From Endozoicomonas sp. 4G (GTDB taxonomy: Bacteria; Pseudomonadota; Gammaproteobacteria; Pseudomonadales; Endozoicomonadaceae), in NCBI RefSeq assembly GCF_023822025.1, contig NZ_CP082909.1, forward strand, positions 1,002,698 to 1,066,697: a stretch of 64,000 bases of DNA, read 5' to 3'. Both the position numbers and the translations under genes were made by a program. This document shows, in pieces, positions 1 to 9,720 of this stretch. The notes under the pieces were generated by a model. The model saw nothing but the letters and a program-made list of their open reading frames with translations, was not told where the DNA came from and did not search any database. Every line of letters starts with the position of its first letter. Positions within the stretch are counted from its first letter, which is position 1.

Positions 1-276
1 AAGGCTGTCGGGCAGTTTTTTAATAATGTGATGGTCGAGCTTTTTAGGCAGAAGAAAATCCAGAACCTGTTGGCCGAGATAGAGTTTACTGGAGTAGCCA
101 GCCAGTTCTATATCGGCCTGCCAACTGGATGTCTGTTGATCAAGACCGGCAAGAGAGACGGTGAATTCGATACCGTTCAATTGAATCTGATAGCGGGCTT
201 TGCGATGGCACAGGAGTTGCCCCAACTGAAACTCAGTGGCTGATATTGATTCAAACGTCAGTGGTGTCGCTGCCAT
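1..276 (-). CDS. sctQ: Type III secretion C-ring protein SctQ, N-terminal part
   Basis: This is the first 92 codons of a gene that runs off the left edge. The start is the ATG at 276-274, 18 bases after the stop of the upstream gene. The visible protein begins MAATPLTFESISATEFQLG and contains LNGIEFTVSLAGLD and YLGQQVLDFLLPKKL. It is assigned to SctQ (YscQ/HrcQ), the cytoplasmic sorting-platform or C-ring component, mainly by position: the conserved order sctN-sctO-sctP-sctQ places SctQ here. The C-terminal SpoA domains that would confirm it are outside the window. The opposite strand is also open here but is only a shadow of this gene. Confidence 0.72.
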   Translation of the reverse strand, partial: MAATPLTFESISATEFQLGQLLCHRKARYQIQLNGIEFTVSLAGLDQQTSSWQADIELAGYSSKLYLGQQVLDFLLPKKLDHHIIKKLPDSL

Positions 277-294
277 CAGTGTTTATCCGTTCTG

Positions 295-1077
295 TCAGGA
301 GTCATTGTCTTCCTGTTCTTCTTCACCCACGTACTCCTGCTGGGAACGACCGTCACTCTGTTCGCCACCACCGCCTGACATGTTGATGTTGACCTGAACT
401 TTTTCGCCCAGCTTTTCCAGGTTCTTCATCAAACTGGCTTCGTTGGCCACCAGAAAGTTATGGGAGTCTGCTGAAGAGGTATTCATGGTCACCTGGAGTT
501 CACCTGAGATTCTCTGAATACGGATTTCGGTGCCCGGCAGAATGTTGTCTTTCAGGGTGATTCGAACTTCGGCTCCTTCGATAGCGTCTTTTGAGGACAC
601 CATGATTTTATCAACCAGCTTGTTGATGACTTCATTAATCTCTTTGGGGCCGCTGACGGCCTGAATGCTCTTCAGCTGAATGTCTGAGGCCTGCTGAGTT
701 TCCCTGACCTGAGCGATCACATGCTCACTGCCATCAGGCAGAGACTGCATGACGGTTTCTTCCCTGACTCCCTTACCTTCCTTGCCTTCCTTTCCTTCAT
801 TGCCTTTTTGACCTTCATGGCCACCGCCCTGATCTTTAAACTTGCCTTCCAAGGCTTCCTTGGCACTTTTTCTGCGCTCTGCCATCAGGCTTTCAAGGCT
901 TTGACCGTCTTTGGATTCCCCTTTGGCGCTTTTCGGGTCTTCCTTCTTTTTCATTTTTTTGGAAAAGTCAGAAGCCTGATCTTCAGAAACTTTCTGGCTC
1001 TGATTCTGGCTCTGATTCTGAGCAGGCTGGTGGTTGGTATTCTGCTGAATATTCTGATTGGAGTTGGTGGGTTGCAT
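295..1077 (-). CDS. sctP: Type III secretion needle-length regulator SctP-like protein
   Basis: A 260-residue protein translated from an ATG preceded by a strong GGAGG six bases upstream. Residues 1-110 are low complexity and rich in Gln, Asn, Lys, Glu and Gly, as expected for the extended ruler part of YscP/FliK-like proteins. Residues about 135-235 form a more ordered domain (EVRITLKDNILPGTEIRIQ, then GELQVTMNTSSADSHNFL, then LEKLGEKVQVNINMSG). It resembles the FliK/YscP C-terminal substrate-switch domain, where repeated L-P-G and beta-strand patterns are typical. The gene sits between sctO and sctQ, the usual place for sctP. Its role would be to set needle length and switch export to late substrates. 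The assignment rests on position and architecture. Confidence 0.78.
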   Translation of the reverse strand: MQPTNSNQNIQQNTNHQPAQNQSQNQSQKVSEDQASDFSKKMKKKEDPKSAKGESKDGQSLESLMAERRKSAKEALEGKFKDQGGGHEGQKGNEGKEGKEGKGVREETVMQSLPDGSEHVIAQVRETQQASDIQLKSIQAVSGPKEINEVINKLVDKIMVSSKDAIEGAEVRITLKDNILPGTEIRIQRISGELQVTMNTSSADSHNFLVANEASLMKNLEKLGEKVQVNINMSGGGGEQSDGRSQQEYVGEEEQEDNDS

Positions 1078-1104
1078 GATGGGCCTCCTTGCAATCTGGA
1101 CACC

Positions 1105-1566
1105 CTAGAATTTCGGGCGAACAGTAAACTCTTCCATTTCCAGGTCTTCGAGGCGGGCGGCTTCTTTGGCGGCTTCCTCATCCTGAGCTTTGGTAAACGC
1201 TTCAAACTTTTCCACAGCCTGCATGGCTTTTATGTGATCATCACGAGCCTGCTCAAGCTGTGCCCTGGCCTTCTCGACATTTTGCCTGGCTTCGTTGATG
1301 GCCTGTTCCAGCAGGACATCCTTTTCACGCATCCGGGCTACTGAGGCTTTCAGCTGATCCAGCTCGTTCTGCTTTATCTCGGTATTGATAATGTTATCGT
1401 AGAGCCTTTGTTCTTCTTTACAGCGCCAGTCAATGTACTCTTCCAGTTCCTGCTCTTTGTTTTTGACTTCCAGCTGAGCCTGCTCCAGACGATATTCGCA
1501 CTTACGCACTTCGTCCCGGGCAGATTTTTCACGAATCTGCTTAACCTTGAGAAGTTCGTGCATCAT
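1105..1566 (-). CDS. sctO: Type III secretion stalk protein SctO (YscO/FliJ-like)
   Basis: A 153-residue, almost wholly helical, charged protein with heptad-like spacing through most of its length (for example RKCEYRLEQAQLEVKNKEQ and ARQNVEKARAQLEQARDD), typical of the FliJ/YscO coiled-coil stalk. SctO inserts into the SctN hexamer and links the ATPase to the export gate. The gene starts five bases after the sctN stop, with AGGAG inside the end of sctN as its likely ribosome binding site, so the two are translationally linked. It starts MMHELLKVKQIREKSA, close to the usual YscO beginning. Size and position fit the family. Confidence 0.85.
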   Translation of the reverse strand: MMHELLKVKQIREKSARDEVRKCEYRLEQAQLEVKNKEQELEEYIDWRCKEEQRLYDNIINTEIKQNELDQLKASVARMREKDVLLEQAINEARQNVEKARAQLEQARDDHIKAMQAVEKFEAFTKAQDEEAAKEAARLEDLEMEEFTVRPKF

Positions 1567-1571
1567 TCTGA

Positions 1572-2924
1572 TCAGACTCCTACGACCTGACGCAGCTGCT
1601 GGATGGTGGTGTCATAGTCATTGAGTTCATCCGTGCGCTGTTTCAGAAAGGTTCGGATGGCATCTATTTTCCGCAAGGCTTCATCAGCGACGGCATCTGA
1701 ACCTGCTTTGTACTCCCCGACCTTAACCAGCAGTTCAATCTCTTCGAACTTGGCCAGAAGCTCCCTGAGTTTGCCCGCTGCGGCTTTGTGCTCTTCAGGG
1801 GTGATGGCATTCATGACACGACTGGCGCTGGACAGCACATCAATAGCCGGATAATGGTTAGCGGCAGCCAGCTTTCTGGAAAGGATGATGTGTCCGTCCA
1901 GGATCGACCGGGTTTCATCGGCGACCGGTTCCGTCATATCATCCCCTTCCACCAGAACGGTATAGAGCGCCGTGATTGAGCCGGTATCTGACATACCGGC
2001 ACGTTCCATTAACTTGGGCAGTGTGGCAAAGACCGAAGGTGGAAAACCCCGTCGGGTCGGCGGCTCACCCGCAGCCAGACCTATTTCACGCTGGGCACGG
2101 GCAAAACGGGTGACAGAATCCATCAGCAGCAGAACTTTTTTGCCTTTGTCCCTGAAATATTCTGCGACCGCCGTGGCGGTGTAGGCGGCCTTGGCTCTTT
2201 CCATGGACGATTTATCGGAAGTGGCAACGATAATAACGGATTTCTTAACCCCTTCCGGGCCCAGGTCGTGCTCGATAAATTCCCTGAGTTCCCGTCCCCT
2301 TTCACCGATCAGCGCCAGTACGGTGACATCCACCTCAGCGCCTTTTACCAGCATGGAGAGCAGCGTACTCTTACCACCGCCAGCGGCTGCGAAGATTCCC
2401 ATACGTTGTCCTTCCCCGCAGGTCAGCACACCATCCAGAACTCTTAAGCCCAGCGGTAGCGGTTTATCAATGATCTGGCGAGTCATCGGGTCAGGACTGT
2501 CGGCATAAACCGGGTACCAGGTTTCAGGCTCTATTCCATCGAAGGCTTCCGGGTTTAAAGGGTTTCCCATCCCATCCAGCACGTGGCCCAGAAGGTGAGG
2601 GCCAACGCCGACATGGTGAACCTTACCCGTAGGAATGACTTCTGTGGTGGAAGAGATACCCATGATTTCGCCCATGGGAGACAGTACCGTTTCGTGACCC
2701 TGAAAACCTACCACCTCGGCGTAGCTGGTTTTGTCATCGTTGGGCGTCACCAGCTCACACAACTCACCAATCTTGACACCGGGAACCGCCGCTTTGATGA
2801 TCATGCCCTGCACTTCGGTAACACGGCCCCGAATATCCAGAAGCCGACTGCTTTCAACCGCATTTTGAAGCGCTGAAGTGAGGTAATTAAGTGCTTCGGC
2901 CACGATCCCTGTCTCCTCTGTCAC
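1572..2924 (-). CDS. sctN: Type III secretion system ATPase SctN
   Basis: A 450-residue F1-ATPase-beta-like protein of the YscN/HrcN/FliI family, which drives chaperone release and unfolding of substrates at the cytoplasmic side of the export gate. The Walker A loop is clear ([14 protein letters not shown], about residue 176), followed by [13 protein letters not shown], Walker B with [19 protein letters not shown], and the conserved [18 protein letters not shown]. It is the secretion rather than flagellar type judging by the sctO-sctP-sctQ neighbours. The longest frame begins with GTG at 2924. A second GTG at 2903 is preceded by GAGGAG nine bases upstream and may be the true start, which would remove seven residues. 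A hairpin at 2984-3013 separates it from the upstream chaperone gene. Confidence 0.95.
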   Translation of the reverse strand: MTEETGIVAEALNYLTSALQNAVESSRLLDIRGRVTEVQGMIIKAAVPGVKIGELCELVTPNDDKTSYAEVVGFQGHETVLSPMGEIMGISSTTEVIPTGKVHHVGVGPHLLGHVLDGMGNPLNPEAFDGIEPETWYPVYADSPDPMTRQIIDKPLPLGLRVLDGVLTCGEGQRMGIFAAAGGGKSTLLSMLVKGAEVDVTVLALIGERGRELREFIEHDLGPEGVKKSVIIVATSDKSSMERAKAAYTATAVAEYFRDKGKKVLLLMDSVTRFARAQREIGLAAGEPPTRRGFPPSVFATLPKLMERAGMSDTGSITALYTVLVEGDDMTEPVADETRSILDGHIILSRKLAAANHYPAIDVLSSASRVMNAITPEEHKAAAGKLRELLAKFEEIELLVKVGEYKAGSDAVADEALRKIDAIRTFLKQRTDELNDYDTTIQQLRQVVGV

Positions 2925-2983
2925 TCGTTGCTTTTGTTGTTTTTGTTGCTTTTTAGATCAGTTATTTAGATCAGTTAGAAAGT

Positions 2984-3013
2984 AAAAGAGGGCTGAATCA
3001 GCCCTCTTTTTTG
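2984..3013. terminator. Bidirectional-looking Rho-independent terminator
   Basis: A near-perfect palindrome (AAAAGAGGGCTGA / TCAGCCCTCTTTT) with T-runs on both sides lies between the chaperone gene and sctN. On the minus strand it follows the chaperone stop by about 18 bases. It should reduce read-through from the chaperone gene into sctN, so sctN either has its own promoter or depends on partial read-through. Confidence 0.8.
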
Positions 3014-3030
3014 GATGTTTTGATTAAGCG

Positions 3031-3528
3031 TCAGACCATCATGCCCATGTCTCCGGGTCCGCCGGGAGCGGTGGGGGGAGGCTTTGGACCACTTTGTTTA
3101 GGTGGGGCAGTGCCATCGCTTTCAGTATTATCCACTTCTGAGATCACCCACTCGAGGGTGTTGACGAACTTCTCCAGGGTGGATTCAAAGTTACCGTAAT
3201 CCGATGAGGCCAGCATAGAGCGAATCAGCAGAACTTCGGACTTGTCATGGTTCAGGGCGTGGAAGGCCCCCTGCATGCTGTGATGCTGAAGGTTCAGTGA
3301 CAGGAGTTTTTCATAAAGGCTGATTTTGGCATCGTCGTGAGCGTCCATGGGTTTTACCGAAGAAACAAATACCAAGGCTTCGTCTTCTTCCAGGTATTCC
3401 ATATTCACAATCAGGGTATCATCAAAACAGAGACCGCAGGCATCGTGTTCATTTAAGCTGAGTTCGCCCAGACCGATGCTCTCTGCAAAATGCTGTATGT
3501 TCTCTTCTACATTTTGCTTGTAACTCAT
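3031..3528 (-). CDS. CesT/SycE-family type III secretion chaperone
   Basis: A 165-residue acidic protein. Residues 1-130 show the CesT/Tir-chaperone layout: an N-terminal helix (VEENIQHFAESIGLGEL), a strand pair with the typical C-x-L/F-x-FDDTLIVNMEY pattern, then helices around MQGAFHALNHD and FESTLEKFVNTLEWV. The last 30 residues are a Pro/Gly-rich tail (PKPPPTAPGGPGDMGMMV) that is not part of the fold. Such chaperones dimerise, bind effectors or translocators and deliver them to SctN. Its place directly before sctN agrees with this. The substrate is not evident; no obvious effector gene is adjacent. It is read from its own upstream region (3529-3719), which it shares divergently with tadA. 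Confidence 0.75.
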   Translation of the reverse strand: MSYKQNVEENIQHFAESIGLGELSLNEHDACGLCFDDTLIVNMEYLEEDEALVFVSSVKPMDAHDDAKISLYEKLLSLNLQHHSMQGAFHALNHDKSEVLLIRSMLASSDYGNFESTLEKFVNTLEWVISEVDNTESDGTAPPKQSGPKPPPTAPGGPGDMGMMV

Positions 3529-3719
3529 TCGAACCTACCCTCCAGTGGTGCTTAGTCAGAAACTGAAATAACGACAATTAACTTTTAGTATATATCGCTC
3601 TTTTGCGTTGCGTTGGAGAATTCCTGAATACCCGGTCCGGGGGAACTCCAAGACTTCACTAGAATCTTTATCGGTCAAAGTGGCGAACGCCTGTATACTT
3701 GTTTTAATTTTTTTATCGA

Positions 3720-4253
3720 ATGAGCGGAACGTCGTTGAGTAGTGAGATTTTTTTGACCGATCAAAACAGCACCGATAACCTCTGGATGCGCGAGGCTCTG
3801 AAGGAAGCGGAAAAAGCCCGGGAAAAACAGGAAGTCCCGGTCGGGGCCGTGGTGGTCAGGGGAGACGAAATTATAGGCCGGGGTTTTAACCAGCCCATCA
3901 GTGGCTGCAATCCGGTGGCCCATGCTGAGATATTGGCCTTGCAGCAAGCGGCTGCCACCCTCAACAACTACCGATTGGTAGATTGTGAACTCTACGTGAC
4001 CCTTGAACCCTGCACCATGTGTGCCGGAGCCATTATCCACAGTCGGGTAAAGCGTGTCATTTTTGGTGCCCTGGAGCCCAAGGCCGGGGCTCTGGTGAGT
4101 CAGAGCCGAACGTTGGAGCTGCCTTATATGAATTATCGGGTGGAAATGACGCCCGGGGTTCTTGAAGAGGAGTGCAGCGAAATGATTTCCTCTTTTTTCA
4201 GAGCCCGGCGTGAGGCTAAAAAAGCAGAGAAGAGGCGCTTGAAATTGTGTTGA
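3720..4253 (+). CDS. tadA: tRNA-specific adenosine deaminase TadA
   Basis: A 177-residue zinc deaminase that converts A34 to inosine in the anticodon of tRNA-Arg(ACG). The zinc and proton-transfer residues are visible as HAE in NPVAHAEILALQQA (about residue 70) and the PCTMCAGAI Cys pair (about residue 100), preceded by EVPVGAVVV. The C-terminal part (FFRARREAKKAEK) matches the positively charged tail of TadA. Length is close to the E. coli protein. The ATG at 3720 keeps the usual N-terminal stretch before WMREALKEA; the internal ATG at 3786 would remove it. It is a single-gene unit, divergent from the type III chaperone gene. Confidence 0.95.
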   Translation: MSGTSLSSEIFLTDQNSTDNLWMREALKEAEKAREKQEVPVGAVVVRGDEIIGRGFNQPISGCNPVAHAEILALQQAAATLNNYRLVDCELYVTLEPCTMCAGAIIHSRVKRVIFGALEPKAGALVSQSRTLELPYMNYRVEMTPGVLEEECSEMISSFFRARREAKKAEKRRLKLC

Positions 4254-4363
4254 GGTAAAACTTTCTATTAAGAGGGTCTGTCCTAGAATTAGCTTTTGAC
4301 TGAAGGGTCGAGCCAAATCCTTTCTTTCAGTGAACTGATCTTTGAGAATAGGAGTACATTTTC

Positions 4364-4669
4364 ATGAAAAAACTTATTCTGGCAATCCTGTTAGTTGTAG
4401 CACCCGCCATGGCTGCTGCAGAAATACGAGAAATTGGAAAAAAGTCATTGAACGAATGGGGCTCAAGAACTATAACCAGTTACTTTGACACTGTTTCTGA
4501 ACAGTACTGTCTGATAGTTTATGATGGTAAGAATTCGGTTTTAGATTGCAAACCCATCCATAAGCTTTCAGGGCGGGCACAAAGAAACATTCTTGACGAT
4601 AGTTACGTATCAAAGCCTTTCGATGGCGAAGGCGGAGCTTCTGAAGAGGGTAGTCTCAAAAACCATTAA
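4364..4669 (+). CDS. Small exported protein, paralogue of the gene at 11921-12220
   Basis: A 101-residue protein with a classical Sec signal peptide (MKKLILAILLVVAPAMAAA, cleavage expected near residue 19). The mature part shares a clear pattern with the protein at 11921-12220: TxTSYFDTVSEQYCL, then a Cys in DCKPIHKLS, then KNIL-type and DDSYVSKP. Two Cys are conserved in the mature part and could form a disulfide in the periplasm. AGGAG precedes the ATG by about nine bases. I do not recognise the family and assign no function. It stands alone between tadA and purL, with about 100 non-coding bases before purL. Confidence 0.75.
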   Translation: MKKLILAILLVVAPAMAAAEIREIGKKSLNEWGSRTITSYFDTVSEQYCLIVYDGKNSVLDCKPIHKLSGRAQRNILDDSYVSKPFDGEGGASEEGSLKNH

Positions 4670-4778
4670 AAAAAAACTAACAAAACCCGCAAATCAATCG
4701 CTGGTTTCCACACTGGCGTTTCGATTATCATACCGCACCTGATTATCTCCCTGAGTCCAGTTGAGGACGGTTGTTAAT

Positions 4779-7700
4779 ATGCTGATTTTGCGTGGTGCTC
4801 CGGCTCTCTCGCCGTTTCGCAGCCAAAAGCTGTTGGAAACCCTGCAACAGAGGATCCCTGAAGTTACCGGAGTTTTTGCTGAGTACCAGCACTTTGTCCG
4901 GATTGATGAGCCACTTTCCCATCAGGAAATGAACGTTCTGGAGCAGTTGCTCACCTACGGTCCCCGGATGCAGGAAGGCGAGTGCTCAGGTACTCTGTTT
5001 CTGGTTGTACCCCGTCCGGGCACCATTTCCCCATGGTCCAGCAAAGCCACCAACATCGCTGAAAATTGTGGTCTAAGCAAAGTTCATCGTATTGAGCGTG
5101 GTCTGGCTTATTACGTGTCTGCCGAAGAAGGTCTCAGTCAACACCAGAAAGAGGTAGTATCCAGCCAGATTCACGACCGCATGACCGAGGCTGTTCTGGC
5201 CGATTCCAGAGAAGCCGAGCGGCTCTTTGTCGAAACCGAGCCCGCGCCATTAACCCGTGTCGATATTCTGGAAGGCGGCCATGAGGCTCTGGTTGCCGCT
5301 AACCAGTCCCTTGGGCTCGCTTTGGCAGAGGATGAAATAGATTACCTGGTCACCAGCTATCAGGGATTAGAGCGGAACCCGACGGACGTTGAGCTGATGA
5401 TGTTTGCCCAGGCTAACTCCGAGCACTGCCGTCATAAGATCTTCAATGCCACCTGGACCATCGATGGTGAACAGCAGGATCATTCTTTATTTCAGATGAT
5501 CCGTAACACCCACAGTATGAACAGTGACGGTGTGCTCTCAGCTTACAAAGACAACGCTTCTGTGATTGAAGGCGCTAAAGCCGGGCGTTTTTTCCCGTCT
5601 CCTGAAAAGAAAACTTACCAGTATCATCAGGAAGACATTCATATCCTGATGAAAGTGGAAACACACAACCACCCCACAGCCATCTCGCCATGGCCCGGTG
5701 CGGCCACCGGTGCCGGCGGTGAAATCCGTGATGAAGGCGCCACCGGTCGAGGCTCCAAACCCAAGGCGGGTCTGACCGGTTTCTCCGTATCCAATCTCAA
5801 CATTCCCGGTTACAAACAGCCTTGGGAAAAAGAGTACGGCAAGCCGGATCGCATCGTAACCGCTCTGGATATTATGCTCGACGGCCCTTTGGGTGGTGCG
5901 GGTTTCAATAACGAATTTGGTCGCCCTAACCTGTGCGGCTACTTCCGAACCTTCGAGGCAACGGTGAAAGGCTCTGCCGGAGATGAGGTAAAGGGTTATC
6001 ACAAGCCCATCATGCTGGCGGGAGGTCTGGGTAATATCCGGGCAGATCATGTTGAGAAAGGTGATATTCCTGTTGGCGCCCAACTGATTGTTCTGGGCGG
6101 TCCCGCTATGCAGATCGGTCTGGGGGGCGGTGCGGCTTCCTCCATGGCGTCCGGTGAAGGACAGGAAGACCTGGACTTTGCCAGTGTTCAGCGTGACAAC
6201 CCGGAGATGGAGCGTCGTTGCCAGGAAGTGATCGATCAATGCTGGCAGCTGGGTGACCAGAATCCCATCGCCTTTATTCACGACGTGGGTGCGGGTGGTC
6301 TGTCTAATGCGCTGCCAGAACTGGTCAGTGATGGTGGCCGTGGTGGTCGTTTCCAGCTCAGGGATATTCTTAGTGATGAGCCGGGTATGTCTCCGCTGGC
6401 ACTCTGGTGTAATGAATCCCAGGAACGTTATGTGCTGGCAGTGGCACCGGAAAATATGTCGCTGTTTGCAGCCATCTGTCAACGTGAGCGTTGTCTCTAC
6501 GCCGTTGTCGGGGAAGCGACCGAAGCGTCACATCTGCTGGTAGAAGACAGCCACTTTGATAACCAGCCAGTCGATATGCCTCTGGATGTTTTGTTGGGCA
6601 AACCTCCCCGTATGCATCGTGATGTGCAGACGGAAACGGTTCCGCAGGAGGCACTGGACCTTTCTGGAATAACTCTGGCAGAAGCTTCTGAACGGGTTCT
6701 CAAACTGCCAGCCGTGGCCAGCAAAAACTTCCTGATTACCATTGGCGACCGCTCTATCACTGGTCTGGTTGCCCGTGAGCAGATGGTAGGCCGCTGGCAG
6801 ATACCTGTTGCTGATTGTGCGGTGACTGCTACCGCTTTTGATACCTATGCCGGTGAAGCCATGTCCGTGGGTGAGAGAACGCCGCTGGCACTGATTGATG
6901 CACCGGCATCGGGTCGTATGGCAATCGGTGAAGCGATTACCAATATTGCCAGCACCCGTATTGGCAAGTTGGGCGATATCAAACTGTCGGCAAACTGGAT
7001 GGCTGCTGCGGGTCATCCGGGTGAAGACGCCAGGCTCTACGAAACCTGCAAAGCGGTAGGTATGGAGCTTTGCCCGGAGTTGGGTATTGCTATTCCGGTA
7101 GGCAAGGACTCTATGTCCATGAGCACCTGCTGGAAAGAGGGTGGTGTGGAAAAGCGTGGTGTAGAAAAGAGTGTTACCTCGCCGCTGTCTCTGATTATTT
7201 CGGCCTTTGCTCCTGTCACAGACATCCGCAAAACCGTCACCCCTGAGCTGCGCACCGATCAAGGCGAAACCGATCTGCTGCTGGTGGATCTGGGTCGTAA
7301 TCAGAACCGTCTGGGTGGCTCGGCACTGGCACAGGTTTATAGCCAGGTCGGTGATGTGGCGCCCGATGTTTCCTCAGCGGAAGATTTGAAAAGCTTTTTC
7401 ACCGGTATCCAGCAATGCCTGGAAGAAGGCCTGCTGCTGGCTTATCACGACCGCTCAGATGGTGGTCTCCTGACCACACTGCTTGAAATGGCCTTTGCCG
7501 GTCATACCGGTATTGAAGTCAATCTGGACAAACTGGCGGACTCTGAAGCAGCCATTATGCCAGCGCTGTTTAACGAGGAGTTGGGTGCCGTTGTGCAGGT
7601 TCGTCGGGCAGACAAAGGTAAGGTTAAGGATATTCTGGCCGAGCAGGGGCTGAGCTCTTGCGTGCATACCCTTGCTTCCCTGAGATCGGACCAGCGCATT

Positions 7701-8699
7701 AACGTTACTTTTGATGGTGAGCTGATCATTAGTGAAAGCCGGATTAAATACCAACGCTGGTGGGCTGAAACCAGTTATCGTATGCAGGCGCTGAGGGATA
7801 ATCCCGAATGTGCCCGTCAGGAGTTTGATAACCTGCTGGATGACAGCGACACAGGGTTACACGTTTCTCTGCCTTTTGACATCAATAAAGATGTTGCTGC
7901 GCCAATGATTGCTACCGGTGCCAGCAAGCCTCAGGTCGCTATTCTGAGGGAGCAGGGGGTTAATGGCCATGTGGAAATGGCGGCAGCTTTTGACAAAGCG
8001 GGCTTCACCGCAGTGGATGTTCACATGAGCGACATTCTTTCCGGTCGCCGTGATCTGGCTGAATTCAAAGGGCTGGTAGCCTGCGGTGGCTTCTCCTACG
8101 GTGACGTTCTGGGGGCCGGGGAAGGCTGGGCGAAATCCGTGTTGTTTAACTCCATGGCCCGTGACCAGTTTGCGGCTTTCTTTGATCGTTCGGACAGTTT
8201 TGCCCTGGGTGTCTGCAATGGCTGTCAGATGCTGTCCAATCTCCATGAATTGATTCCCGGTGCAGAGCACTGGCCACACTTCGTCCGTAACCAGTCTGAG
8301 CAGTTTGAAGCCAGAACGGTGATGGTCGAAGTTCAGCAGAGCAAGTCTATTTTCCTCAGCGGTATGGAAGGTTCCAGAATGCCTGTTGCCGTGGCTCATG
8401 GTGAAGGTTATGCCGAGTTCAAAAAGGCTGATCAAATCCGGAAACTGTCTGAAAGTGGTCAGCTGGCCCTGAGATATGTGGATAACCAGGGACGGGCTAC
8501 TGAGCGTTACCCCTACAATCCCAATGGTTCGGCTGAAGGGATTACGGGTCTGACCTCTGCCGATGGCAGGGTAACGATTATGATGCCTCACCCGGAGAGG
8601 GTATTCAGGGCAGTTCAGAACAGCTGGTACCCTGACAGCTGGGGTGAAGATTCACCCTGGATGAGAATGTTCAGGAATGCCCGGGTGTGGGTTGATTGA
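4779..8699 (+). CDS. purL: Phosphoribosylformylglycinamidine synthase PurL
   Basis: The large, single-chain purine biosynthesis enzyme (about 1,306 residues) that makes FGAM from FGAR, glutamine and ATP. The N-terminus [16 protein letters not shown] and the stretch [17 protein letters not shown] match the gammaproteobacterial enzyme. The synthetase part has [27 protein letters not shown] and [13 protein letters not shown]. The C-terminal glutaminase has the nucleophile in [11 protein letters not shown] and ends with [11 protein letters not shown] longer frame opens at a TTG at 4761, but GAGGA at 4763-4767 lies at a proper distance only for the ATG at 4779, and the family starts at that Met. 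Base composition is higher in GC than in the right half of the window. Confidence 0.98.
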   Translation: MLILRGAPALSPFRSQKLLETLQQRIPEVTGVFAEYQHFVRIDEPLSHQEMNVLEQLLTYGPRMQEGECSGTLFLVVPRPGTISPWSSKATNIAENCGLSKVHRIERGLAYYVSAEEGLSQHQKEVVSSQIHDRMTEAVLADSREAERLFVETEPAPLTRVDILEGGHEALVAANQSLGLALAEDEIDYLVTSYQGLERNPTDVELMMFAQANSEHCRHKIFNATWTIDGEQQDHSLFQMIRNTHSMNSDGVLSAYKDNASVIEGAKAGRFFPSPEKKTYQYHQEDIHILMKVETHNHPTAISPWPGAATGAGGEIRDEGATGRGSKPKAGLTGFSVSNLNIPGYKQPWEKEYGKPDRIVTALDIMLDGPLGGAGFNNEFGRPNLCGYFRTFEATVKGSAGDEVKGYHKPIMLAGGLGNIRADHVEKGDIPVGAQLIVLGGPAMQIGLGGGAASSMASGEGQEDLDFASVQRDNPEMERRCQEVIDQCWQLGDQNPIAFIHDVGAGGLSNALPELVSDGGRGGRFQLRDILSDEPGMSPLALWCNESQERYVLAVAPENMSLFAAICQRERCLYAVVGEATEASHLLVEDSHFDNQPVDMPLDVLLGKPPRMHRDVQTETVPQEALDLSGITLAEASERVLKLPAVASKNFLITIGDRSITGLVAREQMVGRWQIPVADCAVTATAFDTYAGEAMSVGERTPLALIDAPASGRMAIGEAITNIASTRIGKLGDIKLSANWMAAAGHPGEDARLYETCKAVGMELCPELGIAIPVGKDSMSMSTCWKEGGVEKRGVEKSVTSPLSLIISAFAPVTDIRKTVTPELRTDQGETDLLLVDLGRNQNRLGGSALAQVYSQVGDVAPDVSSAEDLKSFFTGIQQCLEEGLLLAYHDRSDGGLLTTLLEMAFAGHTGIEVNLDKLADSEAAIMPALFNEELGAVVQVRRADKGKVKDILAEQGLSSCVHTLASLRSDQRINVTFDGELIISESRIKYQRWWAETSYRMQALRDNPECARQEFDNLLDDSDTGLHVSLPFDINKDVAAPMIATGASKPQVAILREQGVNGHVEMAAAFDKAGFTAVDVHMSDILSGRRDLAEFKGLVACGGFSYGDVLGAGEGWAKSVLFNSMARDQFAAFFDRSDSFALGVCNGCQMLSNLHELIPGAEHWPHFVRNQSEQFEARTVMVEVQQSKSIFLSGMEGSRMPVAVAHGEGYAEFKKADQIRKLSESGQLALRYVDNQGRATERYPYNPNGSAEGITGLTSADGRVTIMMPHPERVFRAVQNSWYPDSWGEDSPWMRMFRNARVWVD

Positions 8700-8740
8700 A
8701 TGAATGAAGGGCGAGTAATAAAGGTGTAAACCATATAATT

Positions 8741-8774
8741 AAGCTGGGTGCTCGATCAGTATCCAGCTTTATTG
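8741..8774 (+). terminator. Possible weak terminator after purL
   Basis: AAGCTGG at 8741-8747 pairs with CCAGCTT at 8763-8769 across a 15-base loop, followed by a short T-containing stretch. It is about 40 bases after the purL stop. The long loop and poor U-tract make it a modest candidate. Confidence 0.4.
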
Positions 8775-8829
8775 ACCATAATGCATGATTCAGCTTTGCT
8801 ATTGTTAACTATTTTTAGCGGAAGCAGAT

Positions 8830-9648
8830 ATGTTTTCAGTATTGCAGATTTGGTTATACCGATTTCCAATAATATTGGCCGCTTTGTGCATAAATGCCGG
8901 ATATTGCTGTGCTCATCATAGAGCTGAAGTTCAGACTCGTTGCGAAAAGATTTTAAAAGCATTTCCGGGTGTGTTTACTCATGTTGTTTTTCATGACGAT
9001 CCGGGTGAGAGTCTGGGGAGTATTCAGGAATCCCAAAATACGCTGCATATTGTGACCAGAGATTACGCTCTGGATGTTCCGATTACCGTACCAGGCAATG
9101 CCATCAATGTGGGGATTGTTGGTGTTGCAACTGATGGCAAGTATCCAACGTTGTCATTGACAGGGACAATGTTTTCCACTGGCGTTAATGAATTTATTCG
9201 AGTTTCAGGCACTCGGTTATTGTATATTGATGGATTTGAACTGGATGTCGGTGGCAGCTTCGCTAACATTTACGGCTATCTTAATCATTTTATTCATGCC
9301 AGGAGCGACAGGGTTACACTGAAGAATCTGAAGTTATACAAAGCTGGCGAAAACGATCGTGCTATTTATGTGGAGCACTCCAAAAAATTGGAAGTCAGCT
9401 ATTTAGAAATCTGGAGAGATGGGTACAGAGAACCACCATTGGTTGAAACCATAAAAAGAGATACAGAATCATTAAACTCGCCTGATATTGATAGCGATAC
9501 TAATCAGTTAGACGATGCTGAGATTACTTTGATAGCGCTTGGTTTTTATATATCACTTTATATATCCCCGGCCATTTTAATATCATTATTATTTTATTTA
9601 CCAGATCGCGATGTGCGGCACTATCACCTTGCACGACATCGAGGGTAA
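8830..9648 (+). CDS. Exported beta-helix-like protein of unknown function
   Basis: A 272-residue protein with an N-terminal hydrophobic segment (WLYRFPIILAALCINAGYC, about residues 9-27) that could be a signal peptide. Residues about 70-200 are built of short strand-turn repeats (TLHIVTRDYALDVPITVPG, FIRVSGTRLLYIDGFELD, RVTLKNLKLYKAG, RAIYVEHSKKLEVSYLEI), a pattern typical of right-handed parallel beta-helices. A second hydrophobic stretch near residues 235-258 (ITLIALGFYISLYISPAIL) suggests a membrane anchor. The last residues (RDVRHYHLARHRG) look unlike the rest and may come from unrelated sequence fused by deletion. The family is not recognised, and neighbours give no functional hint. Confidence 0.6.
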   Translation: MFSVLQIWLYRFPIILAALCINAGYCCAHHRAEVQTRCEKILKAFPGVFTHVVFHDDPGESLGSIQESQNTLHIVTRDYALDVPITVPGNAINVGIVGVATDGKYPTLSLTGTMFSTGVNEFIRVSGTRLLYIDGFELDVGGSFANIYGYLNHFIHARSDRVTLKNLKLYKAGENDRAIYVEHSKKLEVSYLEIWRDGYREPPLVETIKRDTESLNSPDIDSDTNQLDDAEITLIALGFYISLYISPAILISLLFYLPDRDVRHYHLARHRG

Positions 9649-9720
9649 AGGACTTCCCTCGTTCCCAGTGGAAAGAATGGTTCTTCTTTCGATACACCGG
9701 AATGGGCGGCAAACACTCTG

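Noticed and set aside
28-243. Plus-strand open frame at the left edge
   Set aside because: It is the antisense of the sctQ start, which has the right position, start codon and spacing.
721-1344. Plus-strand 207-codon open frame opposite sctP/sctO
   Set aside because: It is a Phe/Leu-rich antisense shadow of the low-complexity part of sctP and of the sctO coiled coil.
5538-6482. Long minus-strand open frames inside purL
   Set aside because: They follow from the codon bias of purL on the other strand, with no recognisable product or start signals.
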